From Fidelibacterota bacterium (GTDB lineage: Bacteria > Marinisomatota > Marinisomatia > Marinisomatales > UBA1611), in contig PBKF01000045.1 of NCBI GenBank assembly GCA_002722105.1, positions 4,981 to 31,832 on the forward strand: a DNA stretch of 26,852 nt, in the 5' to 3' direction. The notes under the pieces were generated by a model. That model made no database searches. It was not told the origin of the DNA and saw only the letters and a program-made list of their open reading frames with translations. This document shows positions 1 through 8,409 of the stretch, piece after piece; the stretch's first letter is position 1; each line of letters starts with the position of its first letter. Position numbers and translations under genes: made by a program.

Positions 1-2106
1 GGATCCGATGGAACTGGATATTCAGGTAGTTGGAATGAAGTTGGCCCAGGTGGTACCCAAGGAAATGGAGGAGGGGCCAGTCAGTATGGTGGTGCCGGAG
101 GCGGTGGATTTTACAGTAGTGGCTCAAACCCAGGTTCAGGAAGTTATTATGCTGGAACTCCAGGGAATAGTTACCTTAATGGAGGCTGGGGAACTGGTGG
201 AATTAATCGAGTTTTTTATGGAAATTTTACTACAGATATTCCAGGTGGATTTGGAGGTGGAGCAGGTGCTGGATTACATTCGAGCTTTGAAGCAAATGCC
301 GGTGGTGGTGGCGGTTATTCCGGTGGTGGCGGAAGTAATACACGCGTAGGCTCCGGTGGCGGTGGTGGAAATTATATAGAAGGAACATACATATCATCAG
401 ATTTAAATACTGGTAATGGATATGTTATTATATCTCCCGTGCAAGCTCCAAATACATCCCCCACATTTTTATCAACACCTGTCCTAGATGCACTAAATGG
501 ATCACTCTATGAATATTCTATTTCTGTGAATGATGAAGATGGAGATAATGTAGCTATAACAGCTACTGTAAAACCTGACTGGTTGAATTTAAGCAACAGT
601 ATATTAAGCGGTACCCCAAGTTCTACAGATGGCGGTTTGTACGAGATTATTCTGACTGCTAATGATGGTAATGGCGGTGTTATAACACAGAGTTATATGG
701 TTGCAGTCAGCCTCCACAGTTTGGAAATAACCGGAGAGTCAGGATTTCGTATCTTATCCAGCCCGGTCTCGGGTGCAATTTACGGCGACCTTTTAGAAGA
801 ATTATGGACACAGGGCGCAGAAGGGTCAGACAATGCCAATTCCAGTCCAAATATATGGACCTACGACAACGGCTGGAACCCTGTTACAGATTTATACAAT
901 GATGAGTTAAACGCGGGACAAGGTTTTTTAATCTATATATTTGCTGATACAGATTTTGATGGTGAAGATGATTTACCAGTTACTATTTCCATTGATAGCG
1001 AGCAACATCAATCCGCTGTTTCAGTTGTATCTGAACCCAGCGAATGGAACCTGATTGGAAATCCATATGGACTTGCTGTGGATATTAGTCAAATATTATT
1101 AGATAACAGTAGCAGGTTCAATTCAACTGTCTATGTATTAGATCTCTCTAATCCAGGTTACAAGACTCACAATGGTGTAGTAGGTAATATTGAGAATGAT
1201 GAAATTAAACCTTTTGATGGCTTTTGGATCCAGGCTGATACGGATGGCGATGTTTTTGAATTTACAGAGCAAAGTATTAACAGAGGGCACATGAATAATA
1301 ATGGTAGAATAACCACGGATGGCTCAAACGGGAGTGTTGTGTTCACTTTCACTAATGGTGGCTATAGCAGTTCGACCTATTTATCTTTTACTCCAGAAGG
1401 AGAGATTAATTTAGATCCAGCAGATGCAAATCGGCTTGTACCGTTATCACCAGTAGAACATTTAACTAGCATGATCTATGAGTCAAACAAATCTCTAGCT
1501 ATTAATAATCTCCCTTATGATCTTTCTACTGATATTTTCATAGACATGGATGTTATGATGCTTTATCCCACAGATGACGGCTATGTTACACAGACAGAGG
1601 AGGTTGATTTAACTTGGGATATTGCAAATCTCCCTGCAGGTATTACTTTGGAACTAAGGAATAACATAACAGGACAGAATATCAATTTAACAGGCTATCC
1701 ATCTGCAAACATTACACTTTCTAGCAAAGGCAGTTTCTCAACTTCTGGAGACTTTATGGCAACTTATCCAGTTGTCGGCCAATCCCAGTTTACTCTATCT
1801 GTTCATGGTACATCAGTTGCAACAGATGAGCATATCCTGCCAGAAAAATTTATTCTGCACAGTGCATATCCAAATCCATTTAATCCAAGTACATTAATTA
1901 GTTTTGATCTTCCAAATGCTGATATGGTATCGTTAGACATATTTGATATTGCTGGTAAACAGGTGGCTTCACTCACAAATGGATACATGATTCCCGGAAC
2001 TCACCAGATCAGCTGGAACCCTGGCAACATTTCATCAGGCATATATTTAGTCAGTATGGTTGTCGGAAATGAAACATTTAATCAAAAGATTACTTTCATC
2101 AAGTAG
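1..2106 (+). CDS. Secreted glycine-rich protein with T9SS (Por-type) C-terminal tail, 5' truncated
   Basis: Reading frame 1 is open from the first base to TAG at 2104-2106, so this is the last 701 residues of a larger protein whose start lies outside the window. Residues 1 to about 140 are extremely Gly/Ser/Asn/Tyr-rich (runs such as GGGGGYSGGGGSN) and end in NTGNGYVII, which resembles the Gly-rich domain of ALK-type and bacterial surface proteins. About residues 150-240 look like a He_PIG/cadherin-like Ig fold (PDWLNLSNSILSGTPSS). A central region of about 240-620 carries repeated 'SGFRILSSPVSG', 'WNLIGNPYG' and 'DGFWIQAD' elements common in secreted Marinimicrobia/Ignavibacteria proteins. 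The last 75 or so residues are a Por secretion tail (YPNPFNPSTLISFDLP, SSGIYLVSM). The family's tail directs export and surface attachment through type IX secretion; the ligand or substrate is unknown. Confidence 0.85.
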   Translation, partial: GSDGTGYSGSWNEVGPGGTQGNGGGASQYGGAGGGGFYSSGSNPGSGSYYAGTPGNSYLNGGWGTGGINRVFYGNFTTDIPGGFGGGAGAGLHSSFEANAGGGGGYSGGGGSNTRVGSGGGGGNYIEGTYISSDLNTGNGYVIISPVQAPNTSPTFLSTPVLDALNGSLYEYSISVNDEDGDNVAITATVKPDWLNLSNSILSGTPSSTDGGLYEIILTANDGNGGVITQSYMVAVSLHSLEITGESGFRILSSPVSGAIYGDLLEELWTQGAEGSDNANSSPNIWTYDNGWNPVTDLYNDELNAGQGFLIYIFADTDFDGEDDLPVTISIDSEQHQSAVSVVSEPSEWNLIGNPYGLAVDISQILLDNSSRFNSTVYVLDLSNPGYKTHNGVVGNIENDEIKPFDGFWIQADTDGDVFEFTEQSINRGHMNNNGRITTDGSNGSVVFTFTNGGYSSSTYLSFTPEGEINLDPADANRLVPLSPVEHLTSMIYESNKSLAINNLPYDLSTDIFIDMDVMMLYPTDDGYVTQTEEVDLTWDIANLPAGITLELRNNITGQNINLTGYPSANITLSSKGSFSTSGDFMATYPVVGQSQFTLSVHGTSVATDEHILPEKFILHSAYPNPFNPSTLISFDLPNADMVSLDIFDIAGKQVASLTNGYMIPGTHQISWNPGNISSGIYLVSMVVGNETFNQKITFIK

Positions 2107-2116
2107 GAACAAGATT

Positions 2117-2299
2117 ATGAAAAATAACCTCACCACACTCATTATTATTGCTTTAAGCATGTTGACTTTTGTTGTAGCTCAGGATCCACCGGATCTGCCT
2201 GGTGCTCCTAACCAGGGGCCGATTCCAGGCATGATTTGGTTAGCTCTCAGCGGTCTAATAATAGCCGCTAAGAAGTATTTTGGAAATACTGAAAAATAA
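2117..2299 (+). CDS. Small exported protein with C-terminal sorting-like segment, candidate exosortase substrate
   Basis: This is a 60-aa protein starting at ATG 2117, 10 nt after the T9SS protein. Residues 1-21 form a signal peptide (MKNNLTTLIII...FVVAQ). A short Pro-rich linker (DPPDLPGAPNQGP) follows, then PIPGMIWLALSGLIIAAKKY: a Pro-Ile-Pro motif, one hydrophobic helix and a basic tail. This architecture matches the very small PID-CTERM/PEP-CTERM-type proteins that accompany exosortases in Bacteroidetes-like bacteria. The next gene overlaps its 3' end by 20 nt and is an exosortase, which supports an enzyme-substrate pair. An in-frame ATG at 2060 lies within the preceding gene and would place the signal peptide internally, so 2117 is preferred. 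Function after sorting is unknown. Confidence 0.6.
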   Translation: MKNNLTTLIIIALSMLTFVVAQDPPDLPGAPNQGPIPGMIWLALSGLIIAAKKYFGNTEK

Positions 2300-2825
2300 A
2301 TTTTCCCAAAATCCATTTTTGGGTTTTATGGTCAAGGCCAGCATCTTTTATATTGTCTGGCAGGTAATATATGACCTTATCATTTTACCGGACGGCCGTC
2401 TGGATCATTTTCTCTCTGTATCTGTTGCAGTGCTAGCAAAAAATGCCCTATCCTTATTTAGCTGGAATATTTCCGCATCGGATAGATTGATCGTTATTGA
2501 AGGATATCGTGCGGTAGAAGTCTTAAATGGTTGTAATGCTCTTAGCCTAATGGCTCTGTATTCAGGGTTCATTATTTCTTTCAAAGGTCCAAATCAAAAA
2601 AGATTGATTTATTTATTGGGTGGTATTGGGATGATCTATATTTTAAATATAATTCGTATTATGGCTTTTTCGCTTGCCACAGTATATTTCCAACCTTACT
2701 GGGACACTTTTCATGAATTCAGCCCATTTATATTCTTTTATCCGTTCGTACTCTGGGTTTGGTACAGATGGACCTTATTAAGCGAAGGCTCGAATCATTC
2801 CGATTCCGTGCTCTCCTTTGCCTGA
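2280..2825 (+). CDS. Exosortase family protein (XrtF/XrtX-like membrane transpeptidase)
   Basis: Predicted polytopic inner-membrane Cys protease/transpeptidase of 181 aa that would cleave a C-terminal sorting signal on exported proteins. The exosortase/archaeosortase triad is visible: Cys85 in LNGCNALSLM, Arg126 in LNIIRIMAF and His145 in WDTFHEF, each at a membrane-helix boundary. The short length and the NGCNAL context resemble the minimal exosortases of Bacteroidetes (XrtF/XrtX type) rather than the longer EpsH type. The start used is TTG at 2280, preceded by AAGAAG at 2270-2275; it gives the usual short N-terminal lead-in before the first helix. ATG at 2328 is an alternative that would shorten the protein by 16 residues. 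The gene overlaps the small sorting-signal protein upstream and the membrane protein downstream, implying translational coupling. Confidence 0.8.
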   Translation: MEILKNKFSQNPFLGFMVKASIFYIVWQVIYDLIILPDGRLDHFLSVSVAVLAKNALSLFSWNISASDRLIVIEGYRAVEVLNGCNALSLMALYSGFIISFKGPNQKRLIYLLGGIGMIYILNIIRIMAFSLATVYFQPYWDTFHEFSPFIFFYPFVLWVWYRWTLLSEGSNHSDSVLSFA

Positions 2826-3277
2826 GCCTAATACCCCTATTATATATATTACTGATTAGGCCAGTACGAGCCCACTTTAACCAACAAATAATTGCACCCT
2901 ATTTTCTGGCACTTCAAGAAGAGAACCAGAAAATATTAACCATAGAGAATAGACGGATTAATATTCAGTCTGATGGATATAGTTCACCACGAGGTTTTGG
3001 TGTACCCTTTGGTGGTTATTTCTGGTTACCCTTTTCCATTTTTTTGATATCCAGACAAAAATCGCCTGCGCTCGGTTTGGTAGGATACCACTTTTTCCTT
3101 GGAATTATCCCACCTTATTTGGGAATATTATTCTATCGAGGTCAATACTGGGCTGGAACAGTATTACAGATTAATGAACTGATATTTCAGGCTGTTTTTC
3201 TTATAGCTTTATTCTTTGGAATAAAGGAAAGTGTAGATCAATGGCAGGAAGAAAAGGAATTAAAAATTCTGCAATAA
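2768..3277 (+). CDS. Exosortase-associated integral membrane protein
   Basis: A 169-aa hypothetical protein. An N-terminal amphipathic/basic stretch (MDLIKRRLESFRFR) leads into a helix at about 18-36. A roughly 55-residue loop, probably periplasmic, follows (ALQEENQKIL, SDGYSSPRGFG), then three further membrane segments and a charged cytoplasmic tail (DQWQEEKELKILQ). It overlaps the exosortase gene by 58 nt in another frame, a strong sign of co-translation. Many exosortases in Bacteroidetes-like genomes are followed by an accessory membrane protein of similar size, so a partner role is inferred from position; no catalytic motif was recognised. ATG 2768 is chosen over the in-frame TTG at 2759. 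It ends 7 nt before the convergent pilus operon, with no obvious terminator hairpin between. Confidence 0.6.
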   Translation: MDLIKRRLESFRFRALLCLSLIPLLYILLIRPVRAHFNQQIIAPYFLALQEENQKILTIENRRINIQSDGYSSPRGFGVPFGGYFWLPFSIFLISRQKSPALGLVGYHFFLGIIPPYLGILFYRGQYWAGTVLQINELIFQAVFLIALFFGIKESVDQWQEEKELKILQ

Positions 3278-3284
3278 ATAATTA

Positions 3285-4532
3285 TTAACTAGTGGATAGT
3301 GCTTCGTACATATCCCAGATAGGTAAAAAGATTGCCAAAGCTAAGGTTAAAATCATCACACCCATGACCACTGTTATAAGTGGCTCCAGCGTTGCTGTCA
3401 ATTTTAAAACCCGATCTTGGACTTCCGCATCGGTCATATCACCGATCTCTTTTAACATATCATCCATGGCACCTGCATCTTCGCCAACCTGAATCATTTT
3501 CAAGACATGAGGTGGAAATATATCATGGGTATGGCGCTGGATAGAAAGTGCTACTTTTTTACCCATTTCTACATCTGAATGCACACGGGATAAACGATCT
3601 TCTATGAATACATTACCCGCTGTTCTACCTGCAATATCTAATGCTTCTAGAATTGGAACACCTGTTCGATCCAGAGTATCCAATACATGGCAAAAACGGG
3701 AGATAGCCATCTTTTGAGCAAGCGGACCAAAAATAGGTAGGCTTAAAACAAATTTGTGCCACTGAAATAATCCCTGCTTTGTTTTTAATGCCCGCCAGAA
3801 GACAAAAATAAAAAATGCAATAAAGAAGAGTATTCCAGCCCAGTTGTCCTGCATGAATTGGTCTATAGCCAAAAGGATTCTGGTTGGCAAAGGCAGTTCA
3901 ATTCGGGTATTGCTGAACAAGGTGGAGAATCGGGGTAAAATATAAGTAACAGCGAATACACCCACTGCCATTGTAATACCGATCACAATAGATGGATAAC
4001 GGATGGCCTGTTTGATACCCATTTTTAGTTTTAGATCATGGGCAATAAAATCTGCTAATTGGAACAATACCTTATCTAAAACACCTGCACTCTCCCCAGC
4101 TTTTACAATATTTACAAACATATTATTAAACACTTTTGGATGTTTATCCATGGCCTTGGAAAGCGCCATTCCACCTGAGACATCTGCTATAACCGAGTCG
4201 ATCGTTTTATTTAACAAGGGGTTGGTTTGATCAGAATGAACTGAATCCAATGCATCTACCAATGGGACACCGGCTTTTAGCATTACAGATAACTGCCGGG
4301 TGAAATTATATATATCTGTGGGAGGAACTTTTTCAAAAAAAGTGATATCCATGTTTAAAATGGATTCTTTTTTCTCCGATACAGAAACAGGGTCTAGCCC
4401 CATTCGCTCTAGTTGCATAAGAGCGCCATCTTCGCCCAATGCTCTCAACTCCCCTCGGACCACACCGCTGTCTGCGTTCGTGGCAATGTAGGAAAAGATT
4501 GATGGTTTTTTAGTCTTTTTTTCGGATGCCAT
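3285..4532 (-). CDS. pilC: Type IV pilus / type II secretion inner-membrane platform protein PilC/GspF
   Basis: Platform protein of the type IV pilus or T2SS machine, on which the assembly ATPase acts to push pilins out of the inner membrane. Its 415 aa are the normal length for PilC/GspF. An N-terminal cytoplasmic part (about 1-70) precedes two homologous T2SSF domains (about 78-200 and 280-402), each with the family signature: FTRQLSVMLKAGVPLVDAL in the first, FCHVLDTLDRTGVPILEAL in the second. Both repeats contain the G-E-x-x-G motif (KAGESAGVLDKV and QVGEDAGAMDDML). Three membrane helices are visible (about 175-195, 223-245, 380-405). It is the last gene of the minus-strand operon and overlaps the sigma-54 activator by 23 nt. 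GspF of a secretion or pseudopilus system cannot be excluded, since no pilin gene is in view. Confidence 0.93.
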   Translation of the reverse strand: MASEKKTKKPSIFSYIATNADSGVVRGELRALGEDGALMQLERMGLDPVSVSEKKESILNMDITFFEKVPPTDIYNFTRQLSVMLKAGVPLVDALDSVHSDQTNPLLNKTIDSVIADVSGGMALSKAMDKHPKVFNNMFVNIVKAGESAGVLDKVLFQLADFIAHDLKLKMGIKQAIRYPSIVIGITMAVGVFAVTYILPRFSTLFSNTRIELPLPTRILLAIDQFMQDNWAGILFFIAFFIFVFWRALKTKQGLFQWHKFVLSLPIFGPLAQKMAISRFCHVLDTLDRTGVPILEALDIAGRTAGNVFIEDRLSRVHSDVEMGKKVALSIQRHTHDIFPPHVLKMIQVGEDAGAMDDMLKEIGDMTDAEVQDRVLKLTATLEPLITVVMGVMILTLALAIFLPIWDMYEALSTS

Positions 4533-5943
4533 GTTGATCCAATTTCCGGTAAAGAGTCATTCTGCTAATACCTAATTGTCGTGCGGTAAGTGTCATATTC
4601 CAACTTGTGCGTGATAAACCTGCCAAGATTGCTTCATATTCTAGTTCTTTTAGTGTTTTAATATCAGAAGTATCAATAGCAATACCCTGAGGCTGCTCAA
4701 AGGGGACTGAATCTGATGTTGTTGTTTGTGGTGCACTTGTTGAGGGTTGAATCAAACCTTGATCTTCCATCGACTGTTTCGATTCATCAAGAATAGGTTT
4801 TATCTCATTTTCTGTGAGAATTGGTATATCGTTAATTAAGACTATTCTCTCCAATGTATTTTCTAGCTCCCGCACATTACCAGGCCAATCGTGCGACATA
4901 AGGGATTTCATTCCATCATGAGAAAAAGAACCGACTAATAATTTATGTTTTTTCTTCAAATTTTTTAAAATTGCCATTACTGTTACAGGAATATCTTCTC
5001 TACGATCTCTAAGTGGTGGAATTCTCATTGGAAATACATTTATTCTATGAAATAAATCTTGCCGAAACTTTCCATCTTTAATTCTTTGCTCAAGGTTTTG
5101 GTTTGTAGCAGAAACTATTCTTACATCAATCTTAATTGTTTCTGCCCCACCTACTCTTTCAATTTCACCACTTTCTAACACCCTCAGAATTTTTGCTTGA
5201 AGTGATGGACTCATATCTCCAATTTCATCAAGAAAAATGGTACCAGAATTCGCAACTAAAAATTTCCCATCTTTCCTTTCAATTGCACCCGTAAATGCGC
5301 CTTTTTCATGCCCAAAGAGTTCACTTTCTAAAAGTTCAGATGGTATAGCTGGACAATTAACTGCAATATTAGGCCGATCTCTTCTGGGGCTAATTTGGTG
5401 AATAGTCTTTGCAACTAAATTTTTACCTGTACCACTCTCTCCATATAAAACCGTAGTAACATTTTTATTCTTAATTTGGTTCAATAAGTGATATAGTTTG
5501 AGCATAGGCTTTGACACGCCAACGATATTCTCAAAACCTATTGATGAAAAATGGCGCATTGATATTTTTGGAACATTTCTGAGAAAATCGTGAAACCCTT
5601 TTGCTAATTTGATAAGGTTTTGTATTTCTTCATTATTATCCTTATCTGGCTCTATACATCCAAAAAGTCCTGCTCCAAAGTATTCTAGCAAGTTTAAACC
5701 TGTTTCTTTACTACGAATTGTAGCTATAACTGGGACCGTAGAATCAATTGAAATTAGCTCTTTGATTAACTGAACAGGAGTCATTAAGGGTAATTGATCT
5801 TCTATAATAATGCAATCAAAACCTTGTGTTTGTACGGCGCTCAGAGCAATCATACCATTTTGGACATAGTCCACATTTGATTGGGTGCCAGCTAACTGTG
5901 GTATATCAACCTTCTCACCGCCAACATATAAAATTTTTATCAT
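4510..5943 (-). CDS. NtrC-family sigma-54 activator with degenerate receiver domain (PilR-like position)
   Basis: A 477-aa enhancer-binding activator of sigma-54 promoters, placed between pilB and pilC and so likely to control pilus genes. The AAA+ core is intact: Walker A GESGTGK at 168-174, the sigma-54-contact loop GAFTGA at 215-220, Walker B TIFLDE at 235-240, and arginine-finger region PLRDRREDIP. A C-terminal Fis-type helix-turn-helix occupies about 440-475 (TLTARQLGISRMTLYRKL). The N-terminal receiver-like domain (1-110) is unusual. The acidic pair is replaced by Gly-Gly-Glu (YVGGE), the phosphoacceptor position is Glu48 (IIEDQLP), and the conserved Lys-Pro is Glu98-Pro99. Phosphorylation-independent activity is therefore inferred. 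No adjacent histidine kinase is present. It overlaps pilB by 4 nt and pilC by 23 nt. Confidence 0.9.
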   Translation of the reverse strand: MIKILYVGGEKVDIPQLAGTQSNVDYVQNGMIALSAVQTQGFDCIIIEDQLPLMTPVQLIKELISIDSTVPVIATIRSKETGLNLLEYFGAGLFGCIEPDKDNNEEIQNLIKLAKGFHDFLRNVPKISMRHFSSIGFENIVGVSKPMLKLYHLLNQIKNKNVTTVLYGESGTGKNLVAKTIHQISPRRDRPNIAVNCPAIPSELLESELFGHEKGAFTGAIERKDGKFLVANSGTIFLDEIGDMSPSLQAKILRVLESGEIERVGGAETIKIDVRIVSATNQNLEQRIKDGKFRQDLFHRINVFPMRIPPLRDRREDIPVTVMAILKNLKKKHKLLVGSFSHDGMKSLMSHDWPGNVRELENTLERIVLINDIPILTENEIKPILDESKQSMEDQGLIQPSTSAPQTTTSDSVPFEQPQGIAIDTSDIKTLKELEYEAILAGLSRTSWNMTLTARQLGISRMTLYRKLDQHGIRKKD

Positions 5944-7607
5944 ATCGCAATCCGTGTAGTGCCTAAGGTCTCATAAACTTCAGATAAAGTAGTATCACCT
6001 CTTTCAATTTTAACCACACCATCATTTAACAAAGTAACCATCCCGTTTTTATGTGCTAATTCCTGAATTTGGTATCCTGGTGCTTCCTGCAGGACTAGAT
6101 CAGAAATATCTCCGTCCATGAGGAGTAGTTCATAAATTCCAATCCTTCCTTTATAACCTGTGTTACGACAGGCTAAACATCCCTTCCCTTTATAGGCTTC
6201 TAATGGTTTATCAGGATCTAATCCTGTTAACTTTAGCTCAGTTGGAGTTGGATTATAGGGTTTCCTGCATTCTTTACAAATTCTTCGAACCAGTCGTTGA
6301 GCTAATATTCCTTTAACAGTAGAAGCAATCAGAAATGGTTCTACGCCCCAATTCAATAATCGTGTAAAACCAGAAGCTGCATCATTTGTATGAATTGTGC
6401 TAAAGACTAAATGGCCCGTAAGTGCAGCTCGAATCGCAAGCTCCACTGTCTCTTCATCACGAATCTCCCCTACCATAATAATGTCTGGATCTTGACGGAG
6501 AATGGACCTCAGAGCAGATGCAAAGGTAACACCAGATTTTGTATTCACTTGTGCCTGGTTAATATTCCCCAAGTCATACTCTATGGGGTCTTCAACCGTA
6601 ACAATATTAACATCTGGTTTCTCTAATTTATTCAATGTAGAATAAAGAGTTGTAGTTTTACCACTACCGGTTGGACCAGAAACCAGAATAATACCCTCAC
6701 CTCCTACAAGCATACTGTTAAATTTTTTATCAGTCGCTGGTTCAAATCCGAGGTCTTGGAGTGAATGGAGTGCTTCAGAAATATTTAATAAACGCAAAAC
6801 TGATTTTTCACCATAGAGAGTAGGGTAAGTTGAAATACGAAGATCGAGTCTTCCCTGGGATGAATTGAATAGAATTCGGCCATCTTGAGGTCGCCGTGTT
6901 TCAGCGATATCCATATTGGACATAATCTTTAACCGTGAGATAAGAGCCGTGTGTATATCTTTTGGCAATGCTTGAAAATCCTGCAGTCGTCCGTCAATTC
7001 TAAAGCGAACACGAATATCATTTTCCCTCGGTTCAATATGGATATCTGAACAACGATAGCGCTGACTTTGTGTTATGATACTGTCTACCAATTCGACAAT
7101 CCTGGTTTCATCAAACAGATCAGAAATATCTGTCACTTCTTCATCGGATGAACTAACATCTACAAATCCAGATATGCCATAATAAAGATCAATGGCATTA
7201 TCTATTTCAGATTCTGTTACAATGATCGGTTCAATTTTCATTCCGGTTACATCTCTAGCTGCATTAATAGGAGCTGCATCCAAAGGATCTGTGATGGCTA
7301 GATTCAAGGTATTATTCAACCGAAATAAGGGCAGCATTTTTTGAGTGCGGATAGTTCGTTCTGGAATAAGATCCATAACGGATTTATCCACATCATAATG
7401 TCCTAAATGTAAATAGGGGATCCTCAATTGTTGACTGATATAACGATTTAATTCCCTCTCATCTAAATATCCCAATTCTCGGAAAATAACACCAATGTAA
7501 ACATCTTTCTCTTTTTGGATACTTAAAGCTTTTTGCAATTGATCCTCATCAATTTTACCAGCTTGGATGAGTAATTTCCCCAATGAATGTTTTCCAGTGA
7601 CTGCCAT
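5940..7607 (-). CDS. pilB: Type IV pilus / type II secretion assembly ATPase PilB/GspE
   Basis: Hexameric cytoplasmic ATPase powering pilin extrusion; 555 aa, typical of PilB/GspE. The N-terminal MshEN domain (about 1-145) contains LGKLLIQAGKIDEDQLQKAL, a fold that in relatives can bind c-di-GMP. The ATPase domain shows Walker A GPTGSGKT at 311-318, the Asp box around 337-343 (VTVEDPIEY), Walker B with GEIRDEET around 374-386, and the His box GHLVFSTIHTND at 398-409. Four cysteines (Cys444, Cys447, Cys477, Cys480) form the zinc-binding CxxC pairs typical of PilB/GspE. It lies 1 nt after the prepilin peptidase and overlaps the sigma-54 activator by 4 nt. No PilT retraction ATPase is in the window, so retraction cannot be judged. 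Confidence 0.95.
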   Translation of the reverse strand: MAVTGKHSLGKLLIQAGKIDEDQLQKALSIQKEKDVYIGVIFRELGYLDERELNRYISQQLRIPYLHLGHYDVDKSVMDLIPERTIRTQKMLPLFRLNNTLNLAITDPLDAAPINAARDVTGMKIEPIIVTESEIDNAIDLYYGISGFVDVSSSDEEVTDISDLFDETRIVELVDSIITQSQRYRCSDIHIEPRENDIRVRFRIDGRLQDFQALPKDIHTALISRLKIMSNMDIAETRRPQDGRILFNSSQGRLDLRISTYPTLYGEKSVLRLLNISEALHSLQDLGFEPATDKKFNSMLVGGEGIILVSGPTGSGKTTTLYSTLNKLEKPDVNIVTVEDPIEYDLGNINQAQVNTKSGVTFASALRSILRQDPDIIMVGEIRDEETVELAIRAALTGHLVFSTIHTNDAASGFTRLLNWGVEPFLIASTVKGILAQRLVRRICKECRKPYNPTPTELKLTGLDPDKPLEAYKGKGCLACRNTGYKGRIGIYELLLMDGDISDLVLQEAPGYQIQELAHKNGMVTLLNDGVVKIERGDTTLSEVYETLGTTRIAI

Positions 7608-7608
7608 A

Positions 7609-8409
7609 TTAAAACATTGTAATGTAATACCAATTCAAAATAGCGTTTCCACCTAAAGGATCAGTTGTTATTAGAGTTAGTAATGATCCACCAGCTAAAT
7701 AGGGGCCAAAAGGAATTTTTTGACTTTTAGAAATCATTTTTGAACCAAGCATAAGAAATACTATAATAGCTGAAATTGCAAAACTAAGATATAAGGCCAA
7801 TACAGAATATTCAACACCAAGAAATCCGCCAAGGACCAGTCCAAGCTTCACATCACCAAAACCAATACTTTCTTTCTTTAAAATAAATTGACCTATCAAT
7901 CCTATAGCAAATAAAAATCCTCCAAAAACAAAAGCACCAGAAACACTTTCTATCCAATCTATAGGCAGCCAATTCATAAATAACCCAATGGCTAAAATAG
8001 CAAGGCCAAATAAAATAAATCCATTTGGAATAATAAAATGTTCTATATCAATAAAAGTGATTGCAATGAGGATATAGGAGAGTATGAGGTACATTAAATA
8101 TTTTTCTGCTAAGCCATAAATTATATAAAGAGCCACTGTGATGATTGCAGTTAAACATTCAACTAGCGGGTATTGAATCGAAAATGAATTTTCGCAATGA
8201 CGGCATTTTCCACTCAATAAAAAGTAACTCAATATAGGAATGTTGTCGTAGGGCTTGATGGCTTGATCGCATGATGTACAGCGAGAGCTTGGCTTGATTA
8301 GACTCATCTTTTTTGGCACACGCAAAATAACCACATTAAGAAAACTGCCAAAAGAAGCACCAATAATGATCAATAGTAAAATAAGTATGTTTTGTGGGAC
8401 ATCGATCAT
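7609..8409 (-). CDS. pilD: Prepilin peptidase / N-methyltransferase (PilD/GspO)
   Basis: Inner-membrane aspartic peptidase that removes the leader of type IV prepilins and pseudopilins and N-methylates the new N-terminus. The 266 aa include the N-terminal DiS_P_DiS domain with GASFGSFLNVVILRVP, zinc-type CxxC pairs Cys44/Cys47 and Cys69/Cys72, and the family phrase YDNIPILSYF. The peptidase A24 domain has both catalytic aspartates: Asp121 in ITFIDIEHFIIPN and Asp186 in the GFGD motif (SIGFGDVKLG). About eight membrane helices are apparent. The start ATG at 8409 overlaps the upstream receiver gene by 4 nt, and the pilB start lies 1 nt downstream, so this is one operon. Confidence 0.94.
   Translation of the reverse strand: MIDVPQNILILLLIIIGASFGSFLNVVILRVPKKMSLIKPSSRCTSCDQAIKPYDNIPILSYFLLSGKCRHCENSFSIQYPLVECLTAIITVALYIIYGLAEKYLMYLILSYILIAITFIDIEHFIIPNGFILFGLAILAIGLFMNWLPIDWIESVSGAFVFGGFLFAIGLIGQFILKKESIGFGDVKLGLVLGGFLGVEYSVLALYLSFAISAIIVFLMLGSKMISKSQKIPFGPYLAGGSLLTLITTDPLGGNAILNWYYITMF

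Noticed and set aside
8..349. 113-aa open frame at the left end
   Set aside because: It is the out-of-frame shadow of the Gly codons of the true frame 1, which is open from base 1 and gives a recognisable Gly-rich domain leading into the T9SS protein.
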